Positions 45,001 to 46,394 of a DNA stretch of 46,394 nucleotides are shown here, one piece after another (position 1 is the first letter of the stretch; every line of letters begins with the position of its first letter). The notes beneath the pieces were generated by a model. The model did not search any database and was not told the origin of the DNA. It worked only from the letters and a program-made list of their open reading frames with translations. A program made the translations under genes and the position numbers. The stretch is from Byssothecium circinans (lineage: Eukaryota > Ascomycota > Dothideomycetes > Pleosporales > Massarinaceae): NCBI GenBank assembly GCA_010015675.1, contig ML977006.1, positions 211,776-258,169 of the forward strand, read 5' to 3'.

Positions 45001-46110
45001 TACAATGATATAGTCAAGTAGATCTGCAGCATATCCTATATTCTTGCCCTATACCTTAGGGAAATGTGCGCTATAGTCTTTAATAGTGCGTAGATTATAC
45101 GCACTAGGAAGCTTGCATGCTTTACCATCATGAAAGAGTTGGATAGTAGAGTCTACATAATCCCTATCACGCTATGCTTGGTAGATTAGAGAGAGTAGCA
45201 CGCGTTATTATTAGGGGAATAGCATAGGGAATGGTGGAATAGGCATCTTTGACTTAGTGTTAACGCTGATTAGGTATCTATAAGGCACTTCTAACTTCTA
45301 TAGTACTAACCTTACAGTAATAATCTATTATAGTTAGCTTATGCCTAATACCCTAACTAATACTACACTTACTTAACCCCATTACATAGGTAGCTTTAAT
45401 TTAGTCTTCTTAAACACCTTTTAAGTAGCACTAGCCTATTAATGGTTAGTTCTAGACTAATACTAGGTCTAATACCCTACTCACCTATCCTAAACGCACT
45501 AGCTTCTTTCTAGCCACTAGAAGAGCGACTTAGCCATTAAGTGTTAGGTTAAGCTACTAGATATAGCGCTGCTTAGTATTAGCCATAGTATTAGGTTAGT
45601 TATGTTGCACTTATAATAAACATGCCTTGCGGCATGCGTAGAATGAATCCCTTCAGCCCTTAATAATAGAGAATCCTTAACTTTTCTACCACAATGTTAA
45701 GCTCTCTATTCCAGTATCTCTTCACCTATAGCTAGTAGCTAAGCTCTGTCCATTCTTCCCTCTCTTTATTACTTAGGTTAGGCACTGTTATATCAAATTT
45801 TTCTTTTTTCTCCTTAATGTCCGTCGTCTTTTTATCCGCTTTGCCTGCGTTAGATTTGCCTTTTTTGCTTGACTTGCTGCTCTCTACACTCTCATTGATA
45901 GTAGACGAGGCAGCGTCAACAATATACTAAGGTAGCATAAACTCATCTTCTAGTGCCTAGACCTTTTCTTAAGGCTTAAAGACCAATCTCACAGTTTTAT
46001 AGTCAGATTCTAGCTTTCTAGTGCGTGCCATGGCTAGCTATATCTAGAGCAGATTCTAACTCTCCCTATGTATTATTAGTTATACCTAATACCAGACTAA
46101 TACTCTTCTC
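39041..46110. repeat. Dispersed, often paired CTAATAC/GTATTAG motif
   Basis: The heptamer CTAATAC (either strand) recurs through the Helitron, frequently as two copies 6-10 bases apart. Examples lie near 39174-39200, 39551, 39821, 40799-40820, 41411-41432, 42176-42200, 43138-43160, 44621-44640, 44731-44750, 45341-45362, 45451-45475, 45585-45600 and 46085-46105. It occurs in coding parts (giving Pro-Asn-Thr repeats in Rep-helicase) and in non-coding parts alike. It is rare in the neighbouring Gypsy block. Confidence 0.6.
39238..44617 (+). pseudogene. Helitron Rep-helicase (HUH endonuclease plus Pif1-like helicase), RIP-inactivated
   Basis: Rep nicks and joins single-stranded DNA while the helicase unwinds it during rolling-circle transposition. 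The probable start is ATG 39238-39240 (MDVPYCNHYNAPLTPG). Landmarks in order: a conserved N-terminal domain at ~40080-40640 (CIICNYY, IPNLPSLTNVKEML, FKKSWKVRRTVVLRWL); Rep N-terminal part at ~41040-41400 (LAFPTLYLNRISNY, YKDGRFTHHSRFHF, FNTLLRRQTT); HUH motif THNHG at ~41747-41760; Rep Tyr motif YVSLYVSK at 42239-42262; Pif1 motif I DGQGGTRKT at ~43256-43282; IDEKSMVGL at ~43517-43543; LPPITRRP at ~43651; and C-terminal AITVHKS, then GLSMDKAVITVSKEQDH and YVALLRVKTVNSLMF at 44364-44500. Dozens of TAG/TAA replace Gln/Trp codons, and motif I has Arg for Gly. Confidence 0.88.
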
Positions 46111-46389
46111 ATACCTAGCCTTAAGCGCTACATTGTGACTCTGAATTTGAAGTATGTCCTCAAGTTGCTTACGCTCATTTTCATCTGTAGCGCTATCAAG
46201 CAGGTGCTGAATACGTAGCAAGAACTTCTTTATCTAGAAAGTAGAGCACGCCTTTACTAAGTTAGTATATAATTATTCAGGTATAGGGGGGTTGTTATAC
46301 CTTATTATTAGCGTTTTTTCCCTTTTGAATCATGAAGTCTTCGCCCTGCTTGCTTGCGCGAAGTTTGTTATTTTTGATAGTGCTTGCAT
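44743..46389 (-). pseudogene. Antisense accessory gene of the Helitron, unrecognised
   Basis: The frame starts at ATG 46387-46389 (MQALSKITNFAQASRAKT) and continues with LYTNLVKACSTF, FLLRIQHLLDSATDENERKQ and SHNVALKARYEKSISLVL, an alpha-helical coiled-coil-like region. Near 46040 the frame shifts by one base to ARTRKLESDYKTVRLVFKP, then a Ser/Lys-rich linker (SSKSSKKGKSNAGKADKK) and KEREEWTELSY, RYWNRELNIVVEKLRIL. A poorly readable segment at ~45600-45200 follows. The end is again open: LFHDGKACKLPSAYNLRTIK, YAADLLDYIIVELPTE, FIELKRLGDEGDINLSLYL, stopping at 44743 with SRDWDIVMEY. It lies tail to tail with Rep-helicase, 126 bp apart. Stops are fewer than in Rep-helicase, and most are TAG/TAA where Gln or Trp would fit. 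I do not recognise the family: it could be a captured host gene or a genuine second Helitron gene. Confidence 0.5.
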
Positions 46390-46394
46390 TTGAT

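Larger units (their letters stand above)
38791..46394 (+). mobile_element. Helitron (rolling-circle transposon), RIP-damaged, right end outside window
   Basis: The element is defined by its Rep-helicase frame on the plus strand and by the sharp change from TA-saturated Gypsy DNA to near-normal composition at ~38791. The first ~370 bp (38791-39160) are hardly mutated. No exact 5'-TC or 3'-CTRR terminus can be fixed by eye; a TC inside gcaaatctacaatcc at ~38820 is one candidate. The right terminus is not in the window because the antisense gene starts at 46389. Confidence 0.7.

Overview
The window comes from a filamentous ascomycete (Pezizomycotina). I infer Dothideomycetes, but I cannot fix a species. 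The evidence is short 42-122 nt introns with GTRNGY donors and CTAAC/CTAAT-like branch sites, fungal-only families (a Rhodopsin-domain membrane protein, a membrane-ankyrin protein, the LIS1 homologue nudF and the glucosidase exgD), and heavy RIP-like damage in repeats, where CpA has become TpA and Gln/Trp codons read as TAG/TAA.

Layout. 1-1500 is a repeat-rich edge. An unidentified DNA transposon cuts off an aminoglycoside-phosphotransferase-like gene, and a palindromic tandem array lies beside a tRNA-like sequence. 3980-6405 encodes a 7-TM Rhodopsin-domain protein with a very long Pro/Ser/Thr tail. 8110-9978 (minus) encodes a T5orf172/GIY-YIG-like protein. 10.6-12.6 kb holds a decayed Ndc10/GCR1-like (Crypton-type) fragment and a minisatellite. 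12677-14928 holds two divergent, unrecognised multi-exon genes of 402 and 204 aa. 15000-19585 (minus) is one 1487-aa membrane plus ankyrin protein, assembled here across a single intron. 20278-21824 is nudF (dynein regulation), followed after only a few bases by the C-terminal half of a cytochrome P450. 23810-25624 is an unrecognised disordered protein. 26352-28981 (minus) is exgD, a membrane-anchored GH5 exo-beta-1,3-glucanase. 29992-30929 (minus) is NMN adenylyltransferase (NAD synthesis). I see no metabolic cluster. These are ordinary, mostly unrelated genes, several sharing short bidirectional promoters.

From about 31.44 kb to the end the sequence becomes a gene-poor, TA-rich repeat block. 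It contains a TA-flanked terminal-inverted-repeat element that includes a 585-base assembly gap, unidentified RIP-degraded repeat DNA, and a minus-strand Ty3/Gypsy pol remnant (RT thumb, RNase H, integrase, chromodomain-like end) that stops abruptly near 38.79 kb. A large Helitron then runs to the right edge. Its plus-strand Rep-helicase remnant (39238-44617) keeps recognisable HUH, Y-x3-Y and Pif1 motifs. Downstream of it, on the opposite strand (46389 to 44743), lies a second, less damaged reading frame of unknown function. That antisense cargo gene, and a paired CTAATAC motif scattered through the Helitron, are the most unusual things here. All splice models are read by eye from frame and splice signals.
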